From contig NC_046677.1 of NCBI RefSeq assembly GCF_003369915.1, positions 3,968,001 to 4,032,000 on the forward strand: a DNA stretch of 64,000 nt, read 5' to 3'. The notes under the pieces were generated by a model. It was given only the letters and a program-made list of their open reading frames with translations. It was not told where the DNA came from and made no database searches. Positions 1 through 11,600 of this stretch are shown here, in pieces. A program made the translations under genes and the position numbers. Position 1 is the stretch's first letter. Each line of letters starts with the position of its first letter. This DNA is from Drosophila miranda (lineage: Eukaryota > Arthropoda > Insecta > Diptera > Drosophilidae).

Positions 1-573
1 GCCGCAAGCGATGCACCCAGCCATAGACCTTCACTCGAGAGCCACGGTTCTCGGTGCCCTCCATGATGCGGATTTTGCGTGCCACGGGCCAACTTGGGTC
101 CTCCGAGATCTTAACATTGCGCGCCTCTTCGAGGTTCTGCTGGCGCTTCTCGGCATCCCCAGCCTCACGCTGCTGCTTCTCGGCGTTCTTGTGTCCCTCG
201 CGCACGAACAGCTTCTGGATCTTCTTCAGCTGGGACTTGGCGGCCGGCTCGAAGGCCTCGGCGGCGTTCGGGTCCTTGCTATCCACGTAGATTGTTGGGA
301 ACGGCTCCTTGCCGGCATGGCGCATCGCCTGCAGGATGCTCTTATAGGGCTTGGCCTCGCTGCCGTCTCCAGACTCGTCGCTGCCGCTCTTCTCAGAAGT
401 GAAGAGGGCGCCTGCACAGGAAGGAGCAGACACATACACACACGGACGTATAAGTATGAATATTGATGCACATTGCAGCGATTGACAACGTGGACGGCAG
501 GCAGGCACGTGTCGTTTTTTGACAAACAACAAATATACTTACTTAAGGTTAAGTCAGCCAAATCAGCGGGCAT
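1..573 (-). CDS. AsnRS: Cytoplasmic asparaginyl-tRNA synthetase, N-terminal part (3' end off the window)
   Basis: Class II aminoacyl-tRNA synthetase that charges tRNA-Asn in the cytosol. Only the first two coding exons are present: 543-573 (begins MPADLADLTL) and 411 down to 1, continuing off the left edge. The intron 412-542 has a perfect donor (GTAAGT) and a TGTGCAG acceptor, and joins in phase 1. The translated part matches the animal-specific N-terminal extension of NARS1: a TSEKSGSDESGDG stretch, then KEPFPTIYVDSKD, a lysine- and glutamate-rich helix, and finally RGSRVKVYGWVHRLR, which opens the OB-fold anticodon-binding domain. I start at the ATG at 573; the in-frame TTG upstream is not a plausible start. 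The catalytic domain is outside the window. It is divergently arranged with DCTN6. Identification is firm from family knowledge. Confidence 0.93.
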
Positions 574-987
574 TTTGTTCGACAATGATGACTAATAAGG
601 AGTGTAGTTTTCTGTCGGATCTGGCGAAAAGTCTTCTTAAAATCTGCTCAAATTTTCATCAGATCAGATCCACTTACTCGATAGTCGCGTACACCTCGAT
701 AACAGAGTGGCGATGTTTTGGTTTTTTTTAGCACCTTTCGATGTAAAATCATCGAAGGTTTGAAAATATCCTGCGTTGCATTTCGCTGCCCCAAGCATTG
801 CTTAGGTTGCTCATTAGGCTTTTTTTTTTTGGTTTTAAATCATCTCAAGGATGGTCGGATTTAGGTTTATTGCATTGGCTTGTAACTTATTTTGTATCCT
901 TACCTCAACAAAATTATGATCAGATATATCGCACGATGATATCGATAGCTGAGAAAAACAAACAAATTGGAAAACAAAACGCGAAAA
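574..987. promoter_or_regulatory. Divergent promoter region AsnRS / DCTN6 with a DRE
   Basis: This 414-bp gap separates two start codons that point away from each other, so it must hold both promoters. A perfect TATCGATA (DRE, bound by DREF/BEAF-32 at Drosophila housekeeping promoters) lies at 940-947, about 40 bp before the DCTN6 ATG. There is no obvious TATA box. Nothing else coding is supported here; short open frames in it are random. Confidence 0.6.
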
Positions 988-1627
988 ATGCCCTCTGAAA
1001 ACAGGTGAGATTTGCGAATAAACGCAGCTATTGCAGGTGTGGTGAGCCAAGCAGTGGATATTGTATGTTCCCCCAACCCATTCCAGCATTAAGGTAATGC
1101 CCAAGGCAGTGGTTTGCGAGGAGAGCAACCTCCGCGGTGACATCACCTTCTCTGCTGGCTGCGTTGTACACCCCAGTGCAACGGTCTTCGCAGAGGCTGG
1201 GCCCATCATCATTGGGGAGAACTGCATTCTGGAGGAGTACACCACCATCGCCCACCGGCTGCAGGCTGGTGCCAGATGGGATGCCAACAACATCCTCAGT
1301 ATTGGAACACACAACGTCTTTGAGGTGGGCTGCACGGTGGAGGCGACCCGCATCGGGGATAAGAACGTTTTCGAGAGCAAGTGCTATGTGGGCCCGGGCG
1401 TTACCGTGCCAAGCGGCTGCGTGATTGGGGCCGGCATACGGATGCACACGGCCCAGCTGCTGCCGGAAAAAACCATCGTGTATGGTCAGCAGGCACTGCA
1501 GCGCGAGGCGATCGAGAAGCAGGGCTCCCAGACGCTGCAAATCGACTTCCTCCGCAAGGTCCTGCCTAATTACCATCACCTGCGGAAGCCCAATCACGAC
1601 CCAAAAAAGCCGCGCAGCGTCGTTTAG
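988..1627 (+). CDS. DCTN6-p27: Dynactin subunit 6 (p27)
   Basis: Subunit of the pointed-end complex of dynactin, the cofactor of cytoplasmic dynein. Two exons: 988-1004 (ATG CCC TCT GAA AAC AG) and 1087-1627. They are joined across an 82-bp intron with a GTGAGA donor and a CATTCCAG acceptor, giving MPSENSIKVMPKAVVC. This start is preferred because the joined N-terminus aligns with vertebrate DCTN6 (KSVKIAPGAVVC), whereas the unspliced frame has no ATG. The protein is about 185 residues and shows the left-handed beta-helix hexapeptide pattern ([LIV]-G-x4), e.g. GPIIIGENCILEE, IGTHNVFEVGC and IGDKNVFESK, and ends with the family hallmark LPNYHHL. A possible poly(A) signal ATTAAA at 1671-1676 lies inside the antisense coding sequence of the next gene. 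Confidence 0.95.
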
Positions 1628-1634
1628 AAATCAC

Positions 1635-2027
1635 TTATGTACTTTCTTGTCCCACTCTGGCATTCATAGTATTAAAGTTATCCATCTCCCTCCCAAAGGT
1701 GTCTATAGTGTGGTCGCACAGAGCCTCCAGATCCTCGAGGCCGCGCTTGAGAAGGTCTACGGCACGGTCCCGGCGTGACTGTATGCGGAAGTGCAGCTTC
1801 TGCTCGGTGGGATGAGGGATAGTGTAGCCGCAGAAGTCCACCTCTGGGTACCGGGCAATAATCGTCTTCAGAGCGTTGCCCAGTGTATGTCCCTCGTTCA
1901 GGAACACAAAGGTGCGGGATCCCTCGCCATTCTTCTCGTCGCCTGCAAGCTACGGTTATCGGATCAGTGGTTATCATATTTTTTTTTTTTGCTTTTTTTG
2001 TGCACCAACCTCTGCTAAGGCTCCCAT
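1635..2027 (-). CDS. Polr1D: RNA polymerase I and III subunit RPAC2 (AC19)
   Basis: Small shared subunit of RNA polymerases I and III, the partner of RPAC1 and counterpart of the bacterial alpha subunit N-terminal dimerisation domain. Known in D. melanogaster as l(2)37Cg. Exon 1 is 2006-2027 (MGALAEV plus one base) and exon 2 is 1635-1942. The intron 1943-2005 has a weak but usable donor (GTGCAC) and a TTGCAG acceptor, and gives MGALAEVGDEKNGEGSRTF. The family core is clear: FLNEGHTLGNALK, then EVDFCGYTIPHP and LHFRIQ. Total about 109 residues, slightly shorter than the human protein. Its stop (1635-1637) is 7 bp from the convergent DCTN6 stop, so the 3' UTR of each gene must run into the other's coding region. 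Confidence 0.94.
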
Positions 2028-2127
2028 TTTGTTTAGGCTCGTTCTTCTCTGGGTTTGTTTACAATAAAAAACAAAAAACGTGCAAGCCCCATGCGATAGA
2101 CTAGAGGTGTCAAACCATCGAGGGCAG

Positions 2128-2135
2128 TATCGATA
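2128..2135. promoter_or_regulatory. DRE (TATCGATA) upstream of RPAC2
   Basis: Perfect 8-bp palindromic DRE, followed at once by a second half-like copy (TATCGATG), about 100 bp upstream of the RPAC2 start codon. The position and motif fit a housekeeping promoter for this minus-strand gene. Confidence 0.6.
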
Positions 2136-2750
2136 GTATCGATGTCCCATCACTATATACATGCTTTGTAAATGTTTAAATGTTCCATTGGAGGAAAAAA
2201 AAATAGATGATCCTATACCAGGGAAATTTAGCTTGTCTTCTTTATAAATAATTTTTTCTAAATCCCCTAAAATTTGGCGCGCACCACTCGTATCCAGTCG
2301 ATAAGATAGATGACCGAACTTGAATCGGGTATTGAATCGGTAATAGCCGGTAAGCAACAATGAGCTTTAAATTATGTTTGGATCGGCATTTCCCAACCAT
2401 TGACCAGGTGAACCATTCGGCTGAGCCTCTTTAATAAGGGTGAATATGCCGTAATTATTGGGGATTATTAACACGACATATCTGAACATGCTGTCGGTGG
2501 CCGGTTTCAGCAGGTACTTGCCATGTGGTCAGTATAACGGAGTCCGGGACTAGTATTACAATTGGTATTGATAAGTTAGTTTTAATATGTATTTGACATA
2601 CACCACTTATAATATACATATCTATATAAACTTAGTTTATCATGTGGTTTGCCCTGTACCACTTACCTTAAATATAGCGCACATTACCGGAACCGGTTTT
2701 GTTAACTGAAACGGATTTGAAACGGAAACGATGCGATTTTTGCTTTCGGC

Positions 2751-2828
2751 CAATGAAAATCGTCAAAAATGTTTTGCAAAACATAATGCTGCAGCAACAA
2801 GTTTGACGGTTTTTGACGATTTTCATTG
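2751..2828. repeat. Perfect 19-bp inverted repeat (hairpin)
   Basis: The arms caatgaaaatcgtcaaaaa (2751-2769) and its exact reverse complement (2810-2828) flank a 40-bp loop. There is no open reading frame inside. It could be a small foldback or mobile-element remnant. The rest of 2136-2750 holds no gene I can support. Confidence 0.75.
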
Positions 2829-2859
2829 CCTATTCTTATGTTAATTGCGCATTCCATGC

Positions 2860-3140
2860 ACAAAAGTTGCGGCAAAATTAAATTGTAAACCGTGTTTTAG
2901 TCAAAATACAATTAATGCAAGTGATTTTATTCATCAATAGGATAAAACTATGTGGGCAAAGCTGAAAGATCTATATAACTAGTAATATTAGACGGAATAT
3001 CAAAATCGAGGAATATGTATAACAGAACTTGAATTCGTCAGTATATTTACGGTATATTTTTAAAATGAGACGGTATATTTTGGTATATTTCTGAGGGTAG
3101 GACGGTATATTTTAGCGATAAATCCCCGGTCACACTGCTC
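2860..3140 (+). repeat. Dispersed GGTATATTT / Motif 1 repeat, copy 1
   Basis: This stretch is a diverged copy of a family seen again (mostly on the other strand) at 47.6-47.9 kb and 59.3-60.8 kb. Shared landmarks in this orientation are: tgtgggca followed by a short T/A-rich stretch, a gatatc-like block, gaacttgaattcgtc, several GGTATATTT units, 'ttctgagggt' and finally ggtcacactg (3128-3137). The last is the core promoter element Motif 1, bound by M1BP. Confidence 0.7.
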
Positions 3141-3583
3141 TCACGACTAAATCGTGTTTTTTTGTTTTAAAACACGAATTGTGTGTTAATTTTGCACTGC
3201 ATTTGACGCTGCTGCTGTTAATTCGTTAATTTGGGCTTGTAATTCGTTTAGTTTTCCGCAGAGCAGCATAATATTTGTGCCAGCAGTGAGCCGGTCTTGT
3301 GATTGTATCTCTGTGTTTGTTTGAACGCGCAAAAGTCTTAAGCAGCAGAAAAGGCGGCAAAAGAGAAGCAAAGAACTAAACCAAACCAGTACCGCTGTTG
3401 GCAAGGCGAAGCTGCAGCAAAAAAAAACTGCAACGGCAAACATAATTATTTTCGCAACGCGCTGAGCGTGTGTCGGTGTGCAGCTCAAAAACATCGACAC
3501 TCGGACGCACACCTTGGCGTTTTCGCGCCCAGTTTTGTCTTCTGGCACCGAAGACCAGCCGACGGGAATAAACTGCAATACAG
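3128..3583 (+). promoter_or_regulatory. brat: Candidate distal promoter and first non-coding exon of brat
   Basis: GGTCACACTG (Motif 1, 3128-3137) is followed by about 450 bp of purine-rich, ATG-poor sequence typical of a Drosophila 5' UTR, ending at a splice-donor-like CAG|GTTTGTATG at 3583/3584. The next coding sequence on this strand is brat. The link is an inference: no transcript evidence can be read from the sequence, and the donor is not a perfect consensus. Confidence 0.35.
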
Positions 3584-6500
3584 GTTTGTATGAAACAGCA
3601 ACAAATACAGTGAAATATAGTAATAAAGTGAATAAATACGCTTATTGAACTCCAAAGCTTCGCCAAAGAGAGTGTCACTTTGATTTTGGCCATGACAGCC
3701 ACGCCTCCCTCCGGCCACAATCCAAATTATGCAAATTCATGTATTGCACACGCACACACAGACACACAGGCAGCTGCCGCTGCCGCTGCTGCGTCGACGG
3801 AGACGTAGAAGCGAGCGAAGGCGGAAGCGAACGCCGACAGCAGATTTGGCGTTCTGTTTTGTTGTGTCGTCGTGTACAATTTGATACATTCGGTTAATAA
3901 ATAATTACAAATAGTTCAAATGTACATTTTTGTCTTGTTTCATTGGTTGCTAGGCGAGCAGCTCCCTTCCTCCTTGCGTAGAGCGTCATTGACTCTCCCT
4001 CACAAACACCCCACACATCTGTTGTTTGTCAGCGAAGCCTGTCTTTCGGTGGTGGTGACTAATGCAAAAGCATGTTCCGTTATCTCATGTGGTCCGTTCC
4101 CTTGCGGCGTCCCCTCTCCACACACACACACACTCACTTGTAGTAGTCTCGCTCTGTCGCTCGTTTCATTCAGCTCCATGCGTTCCCCCTAATTTGCGCC
4201 AGGCTGCAAAAAGTTGTTGCAATTTGGTCTAGGCTGTGTTCCGCTTCCATTTTGTTTCCCCTATTATGCTGTGCGCCCTTTTTCAGTCGTTTTTACATTG
4301 CTGCATGTGTGCACTACATACGTATATGTATGTGTGTGTTTGCGCCATGCCTACCGGCGTTACATATGTATATGTATGTGTATGTACTTTGTTATATGTA
4401 TGTATTATGCTGTGAGAGCGAGGCAGCTGCTCCCAGTTCGCTTGCCGCTACTCTCGTCGCTCTATTTTTGCATTTATTTGTCTTTCTTGTTGCAACAAAG
4501 GAATTGCATTTGAGCGGCACGATCATCGAAAAAAAAAAACGGAATGTTTCTGGGAATACGATACAAAGGTTCTCATGTGGCTGGTTAAGAGGGAGGTAAT
4601 TTTGAAATTTTACTTGACTTATATCAATATTTTCGTTTTGCTATATAGCGCCAAGTAACATTTGTAATAAAAGTGATCCCAAATATTCGAATATTTCGAT
4701 GGATGGTGTCAGCCGTGAAAACTACATGTACATAAGTAAATATAAATGGCAACGGCAGAAAGCGAATACCAAGGCAGATGCGGACACGCAGACACCACAA
4801 CGTGCCCGGCCAACATCCTGTGCAGTAGCAGCGGCAGCAGCAGCTCGAAAGAGCACATAAAAGCAGACAAAACCTGGAGAGCTGGATACGGAGAATGAGA
4901 GTGAGAATAGGCAGGAGGAGAATGAGAGGCAGAAACCTGTCATCTGGCGGCTGCATTCGATACGGTCGGAGGAGGAGGCAGCGCAGCAGGATGGAGCTGA
5001 GAGCATTTTTAGAATTCCCAAAATCAAAAAAAAAATAAAATAAAAGAGTAAACGAACAATGCTGGCCAGACAGACACTCCTCCCTCCCTCTCTCTCTCTC
5101 TCTCTCTCGCTCTCTCCCTTTCTGTATGTCTGCCTGTGTGCGTGATCGAATCCCGTCCCAGACGCAGCCGTACTTTATATATACAAATGATGTACATAAA
5201 TATGTATGTATATATGTATGTGCATTCTTCTGTTGTTTCCTTTTCGCTCTTGTTTCCTTGTTGTTTCTGCTCTCGCTGCACACTTTTCTGGCTTTCGGGC
5301 TTCTCTTTGAGCTGCACAATTGGAATGGGAATTGGCAAAACAGGAAGGGACTGAGGACTGCTTTTGGGCCGAAGCTTCTAGTACCCTACCCTGCACAAGT
5401 ATCAGTACAAATACATCGATATCCATATGTACATATGTACTATCCGGTATCCATCAAGCCAAAGTGGGACGACTGGAAAGGAGCATGATATGTTGTTACA
5501 TTTGAAGTAAACTCTTTTACAAATATTTTATTCCTAATAAACGAGACTAAACATGAACGTACATAAATGGAACGTATATTGTTAATTTCTGTTGTCAGAT
5601 AACTTCTTTCTTTCAAACCTCACATCTCCACAATCGTGTAGTACCCTGTGTAAGGGTATGGACACTTTCGAAGCGATTTTCAATTGAAATTAAAATATTT
5701 TTTGTTTGCTTGAAGAGATTTGCATAATACGCTGTGGAACAACCGTAAAATGTGTCCAATGCCGTCTGTTGCCCTCGTCCGTATTGCTCCTGTTGGTGGT
5801 GGTTGTTTGGTGTGAGATCTCGGAGGACTGGCCCCATCCCTTGTCGATGGCGGCACGGCAGCGACGGCAATGTCCTGAGCCAGTCCTTTTCCCCTGTGTG
5901 TGTGTCTGTAGTTTCATTTCGTTTTCGTTTCACTTTTTTTGCTCTGTTGCTTCCTACTTTTATTGTTGAACTTTTACAGCTGCCGCTCTTTATCCTTGCA
6001 TTCGCAGTTCCTGCTACATTCCAGGAAGGGTGGTTGCTGGGGTCTGCCGACGTCTGGCTCACTGCAGTGCCACTGAAAGCTGTATTTCCACCACACTCGC
6101 ATATCGTGTGCGTCTGACTTTGATCCTTTTTTTGGTCTGTCTGGTCGGGCTCTGAGTCTGCCACCCCCAGGCCCAGACCCAGACCCAGACCCGGGAGCAC
6201 TAGGGAAAGTGTCTTGCAAATAAATAAATAGTCATGTCAGCCGTATTATTAATGCCGCAGCGGAAGAGAAGGTATCGCAGCGCAGCGTAGGGTGGTGGGG
6301 GTGGAGCGGGCACCGTTTCCAATCCACCCTCTTAAGGGGTGCGGTGCTGCTGCGTCTTACCCCGAAATATACCAATCCCTATGCACAGCGTACAGCTACG
6401 CATATTGCTGTCTGCCTCTTGATTTTGGGGTCAACAAACCTTTGGGCCAGACCCAGCCCACGCCCACCAACACCCCCACACCCCACACCCCACACCCCCA

Positions 6501-8472
6501 GCCACAGCCACATCTCCCCCAGCATCAGTGCTGGCTGCCGCCTGGCTGCGTGCGAGTGTGCGAAAACCCCACCGTGCTGCGGACGGGGCACGTTCTACGC
6601 ATTTTTGTGCATTGACCCCAGGCAGACGGAAACCCTCCTCTCCCCCACAACATACACGCATAGATACACGACACACACTCACACACACGCACACACACAA
6701 ACATGTATGTAGTATACGAATGTGCGTTTGTATAGTACAATGGCAACCCTAGCTGATTTGATTTCCACAAGAGTCGTTTTGAGGGTGGATTGGATGTGGA
6801 TTGCCCGGATTTGGATGGGTCTGTACACCTTTATCGGAAGTTTTATGCATTTTTGTTTATTATTTTTTACGTTTATATATATGTATATGTGTGTGCATAT
6901 TTTAAAATATGAATTTACATTGCTGTGGCTGGTGGTGGGGGAGGGCGAAGGGGGAAGGTAGTCGGGGAATCTTCGATTACAACTTTATGACGTCATAAAC
7001 TCAAGAAGCGACTTTAATTGCACTCCTGCAAGGAGGGGAGGGTAAGGCAATGGGTGGGAGTGGGTGTGGGAGCAGGGCTTTTGTTTTAGTGTTATTTCAC
7101 CTTTGGGGGGTGGGGGGTTTTGGCATATAAAATGGTTTTATTGCAGTCCCCTCCTCCTTACGTCTGGGTGTGGTTTTTGTTTGTGTAAGAGATTGATGAG
7201 TTTTAGTTGGATGATTCGGTAGGACAACCGTTTCCACTTCCAGTTCCTGCTCTGTGTTCTTTCTACCTTTTCCCCTTCTTGTCCAGAACATTTTGCTGAA
7301 CATCATTATTAAAGGTCATTTACTTTTGTTAACCGTTAGGGGTAGTTTTCTCTAGTGTCAGATTCGGTCGAGCCAGTCCCGGTCCCGGTCTCGGTCTCGG
7401 TCCCGTCCCGCCCGTCATGAGTATGCGAAAATTTAACGCATGCAAATGGAAAGGAAACGGAAAATCGTCCCAAGAAAAGTGTCTTGTAAATGAATCTTTA
7501 TGGGCCCAGCAAAGAGGGTTGTAAACAGGGGAGGGCAGGCAGGGCACGGTTCGTGAATTCGTGGGAATTTTGTACAAACTTTTGTTTTGAATAGTTTCCT
7601 GCTGCACGAGGGAAGGGGGTTTTTGTTTGTTTCGGTTTTGCCCGAACAGGTTGGGCTGTGTTATTAAAATACATATGTCTGTAGATACCATTATCATGAT
7701 AGGTCTGCAGGGATCGCCAGTTTCTATGAGCCGTGTCTATGCCGGGGGCACACGCATACTATCGGAGCTACGAAATCTTCCAGCAGAGATTCGTCTCCTC
7801 CAAGCCCCAGTAGCTCTGTGCTTTTGCTCTTCTTGTTCTTGGAATCGAGACCCCAGCATGTGTCTTCTGTTTGTTTGCTTTGGTTGTTTCTTTTCCCCTT
7901 TTGCTGTACACATGTTTCGGATTCCTTCGTGTCTGTCTCCTCCTTTGCGGCTTACGCGCCATCTCGCTCTGTCCTCCATGTCTGGGCAGCCTTGAATCTG
8001 AGTTCTCATATTTTTGTTGTGGATCTTGCTGATGCTGCTCTCGTCATACCCTTGCTGGAGTGAGCATAATAATCTGTAAAGGCGTAAAGGCTTTCATATG
8101 TGTTCAGCATCAAGTGGTTCTATATAAATGTGGCTAAAAACAACGACATTATTAAAAGTAAAAGTAACATTTTAAGCGTGTTTTGTATGACATCTTATTG
8201 TTCCTCGCAACCACTGCATTTATTCCTGCCCATCGAGAATGCCCTGTTTTCGCGTATTAAGGGGTAAGGGTATCCACAGACCGACCCCACTGGCCAATCC
8301 CTCTCTTGTTCTTGCTTGCTTGCACTTGGCGACGCTCTCCCGCCCCGCCTCGCCCCGCCCGCTCCGCTTCTTGAGCTGGGATCTCTCTCTTCCGAAATGT
8401 TCACACGCTGCCTGCGTCTTTGCATTTCCATTTGCTTTTGACTTTGTTTGGCTTTGGTTCTGTTGTTCTCAG
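3584..8472 (+). other. Putative first intron(s) of brat; no gene seen
   Basis: Non-coding DNA with CA, TA and CT microsatellites (for example 5090-5115 CT-rich and 6470-6500 CCCCACA-rich) and repeated ACATATGTA palindromes. Open frames of up to about 230 codons occur, but they are made of simple-sequence amino acids and lack codon bias. I see nothing coding. Confidence 0.6.
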
Positions 8473-8603
8473 GCCAGACGACGGAGCCAGCCGACACGAA
8501 GACAGCTGTTAAAGCAAACGAATCTAGCAATAACGGCGACACGCGCAAGACGAAACAAAGCAAGAACCAGCAACAGCATGTACCAAGTGACATTCAGTGG
8601 AAG
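8473..8603 (+). other. brat: Candidate internal non-coding exon of brat
   Basis: 131 bp bounded by a good acceptor (TTGTTCTCAG at 8463-8472) and a good donor (AAG|GTAAGG at 8603/8604). The composition (CAGC, AACA and GACA rich) is that of a fly 5' leader and differs from the T-rich flanks. It contains one ATG (8578), opening a short upstream frame that would stop soon after splicing to either downstream brat exon. Predicted from splice signals only. Confidence 0.4.
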
Positions 8604-11600
8604 GTAAGGCAGTCCGATGGAATGGCCCCCCTTTGGGACCCAGCGCAAAAAGACAGGGCATGCACAGGGCATGACCCAAAGAGGGGGACAGTCTGCCCTA
8701 CCTTCTTATTCGATGTGCCTTGAACGGATCTACTCGAGTCCGCATTGAAACACTGATGTGGAAATATTCAGAGTATTGTAGTGCGCTGGAGCTGAAGTAT
8801 AGTATACATATTTTGTATTTGCTGATAAAACAAAGCGAATGCCGTTGTTGGGTGTAGGTGGGGGGAGGGGGGTGGGCTGATGGCCAGGCAGCAGAAGTCA
8901 GCCAGTACATACATATGTACATACATATATATTTACATTGTATGTACATACATATATGTATCCCTATCAATTCTTTGGTTTTGTTGCTGGTTTGGTGTTC
9001 CTGTTGTTCCTGTTGTTGCTTCCGCTTGTTGTTGCTTCGAAATAGAAATGATTTCACAATTTACTTGGAGCTTCGGCTCTTTCTTCCCTCCCCTCTAACA
9101 TTCCCCGCTGAACAACGAATGTCCCCCCGGGAGGGGACCAACGACGAACAGCAACAAAAACATAAAAAAAAACACGAAAGGAAAAAAAACAGAAACACGT
9201 TTTTTAGACGCGGCTTTTGCTGATTTCTTATTAGATATTTCTCCCCCTCTTTCTCCCTATTCCTCCGCTTGTCTGCCTGTCCAAAGTCACTTATTATTTA
9301 TTCTTTCGTGGCTTTGGGCTTATGGTGATTCAGCTCTAAGCGAGAAGTGAGTGCTGTGCTGTACTCTGTGCTCCCCTCCTCTCCTGCCCGTGTCCGATCC
9401 CGTTCCTCCCAGAAGCTAGGTAACGCATTTTGCATTTCGTTTGGTGCTGTTGTTTCTGTGCTATAAAGTGTCAGTATTAAATAATAATATTATTACAGCA
9501 GAAAAACGTGCGCAAATGTACCGCTAGATACAGCCCCTGGTAGTCGCAGAGAGAGCTCAAGGTACTGGCCAAACGAGGCTTGCATCGTCTTTATGTATTT
9601 ACATACTTCGGTGTTCCCATAATCCATTCGCAGGTAGCATCTATCGCCGTTTGAATAAAGCCAGTCTAGAGCGTGTCCAGCGCTGCACCAAAACGGCCGC
9701 TGCCTCGTTCGGGTAGTGCTGAAAGGGGAAATAAGCTGCGCTTGACTTGAGTGAGCGAGCAAGAGAGTGAGTGACTGATTGATGGCCTACAGCACCAGCA
9801 ACAACAACAACGGCAGTGAGAGAGCGAGAGAGCTTAAAACTATGTTGGAGCTGCTGCTGGTTCTGGTTCTTCCTCTTGTTCTTTAATGAAGGTCAATGTT
9901 CGTGGACGCCAACGCCGCTATCGCCGTTCGCCGTTCGCCGCGCGGTGTTCGGGGCTCGCTGCTTGCCTCTCGATGATTGGCAGTTGTTCGGATCTGATGG
10001 TTGGGGCTGTTGTTGTTGGAGTTCTCGGGTCGGGTCTTGTGTTGGCGGGTCGCGTTCACGAGGGTCGGGTTCATTTACTCGTGAATGCAGACAACTCCGT
10101 GGAAACCGACCATACCCGTAGAACTGGTTAATGATATTGGAAGTTTCTGCCTGGCCTCCCCACCCCACCCAACCCCAAACCATTCACCAAACAGACAATC
10201 CCCATAATTATGGAATCATATACATAATTGTTTCCATTTCGGCTTCATAGATCAACCGCCCCCTTCTTGGGTATGAGCCTCTCCCTAATCTGGTGGCAAC
10301 CTTTAACCTTTGGAGTTCCCCCTTTTAACAGGGGAATTTCTCTCCGAAGTTCTTTGGGGAAATTAAGGGGGAATAACCCACTCAAGACTTGACTCTCAGG
10401 GGAGCAAGCGGTTGCAGGCCCAGTTAAAATAACTTCCAGATCTCATTGGGGAAATAATAAGAATAGCGTGCGAATTGAGAACGCTGGAGAGAAAGAGTTA
10501 TGCAAACAAGTAACGCCATAGAATGCCCCTTCGACTTGAAGGTAATCGCTAGTTGGACTCATTTATTCGGATAAAATTGGAATAGAAAATTGGCACATTC
10601 CTATTTGAAATATCTACATTTATGTATGTAGCAGGTCTGGACGTCCGTATCTTCGATATTTGTTAAATCACAGCTACAGATCTTGGTGCCCTTGTGCTCA
10701 AAAAGTACGTTCATATGTACACTAACATGATGTACAGAGGGGATTGTACAGAAAATCCCATTCTGGATCGACCCAAAGTGCCATTTCCGTTGAATAAAAA
10801 ATATAATAATTTGACGCATCTAATATTAAAATTGTGTGAGAGAAGGAGCGCTGGCTCATTCGGTTCGTTGGCTTAAAGAGTGCCACAGAATACAGACAAT
10901 TATGAACGTTGACCTTCTGCCAAAATGCTCGTACCACAAAAATTTCCACAGTCACAAAAAAGACCAGACCCCGTCGCAAAGGTGAAAGAACGCCACAAGA
11001 GGAAGGCAACAAAGACATTAGAAGTGGTTGAGGGGAAATGGGGAACTGGGGAATGAAACGCAGACCTAATGACAGCTGCTTCGTTGGTTGGCGAAAAGTG
11101 GTGATGGGTGAGGGTGGGGGTGGGGGGCACAGAACTCTGAAGCAGAGCGGGGAGAAAGAAAAGTTTTCAGAAGCAAATAAGCAAAGAACGAAAGATAATA
11201 ATAAAGCAGGCAAAACAAAGCGAATTTGGCCAAGACCAAAAGGCATCACAAAGAGACTCCGTAGTCACGGGGTTCAAGTGTACATGCATACATGCATACA
11301 ATACATGTACATGTGTGTATTAACGTAGTATAACCTGGCGCTGACTTTGCTTCTTTTTTTTTTTGAAAGTTGAAATGCCTCCAGTCCAGCCTCTGCCTCT
11401 GCTTCTGCTTCTTCTTCTTCTACCACAGCCTCTGCCTAGGTAGAGCCAACAAACGAGTTTGAAACAAAAGAACAGACGCTTAGCTAACCCCCCCATCCCC
11501 CACTCCCGCGCCCGCTCACCGCCAGTCCGCGCGTGTGAAGATCGCGCAACTGTGGGCGAAGGTGAATTGGCAAGAGGAACGAATTGGTAATTGGAACAAC

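Noticed and set aside
2136-2360. Minus-strand frame upstream of RPAC2
   Set aside because: No recognisable domain; overlaps the promoter and DRE.
4624-5319. 231-codon minus frame near 5 kb
   Set aside because: Made of microsatellite-derived repeats (RERERE, YIHTYI) and poly-Phe; no conserved look.
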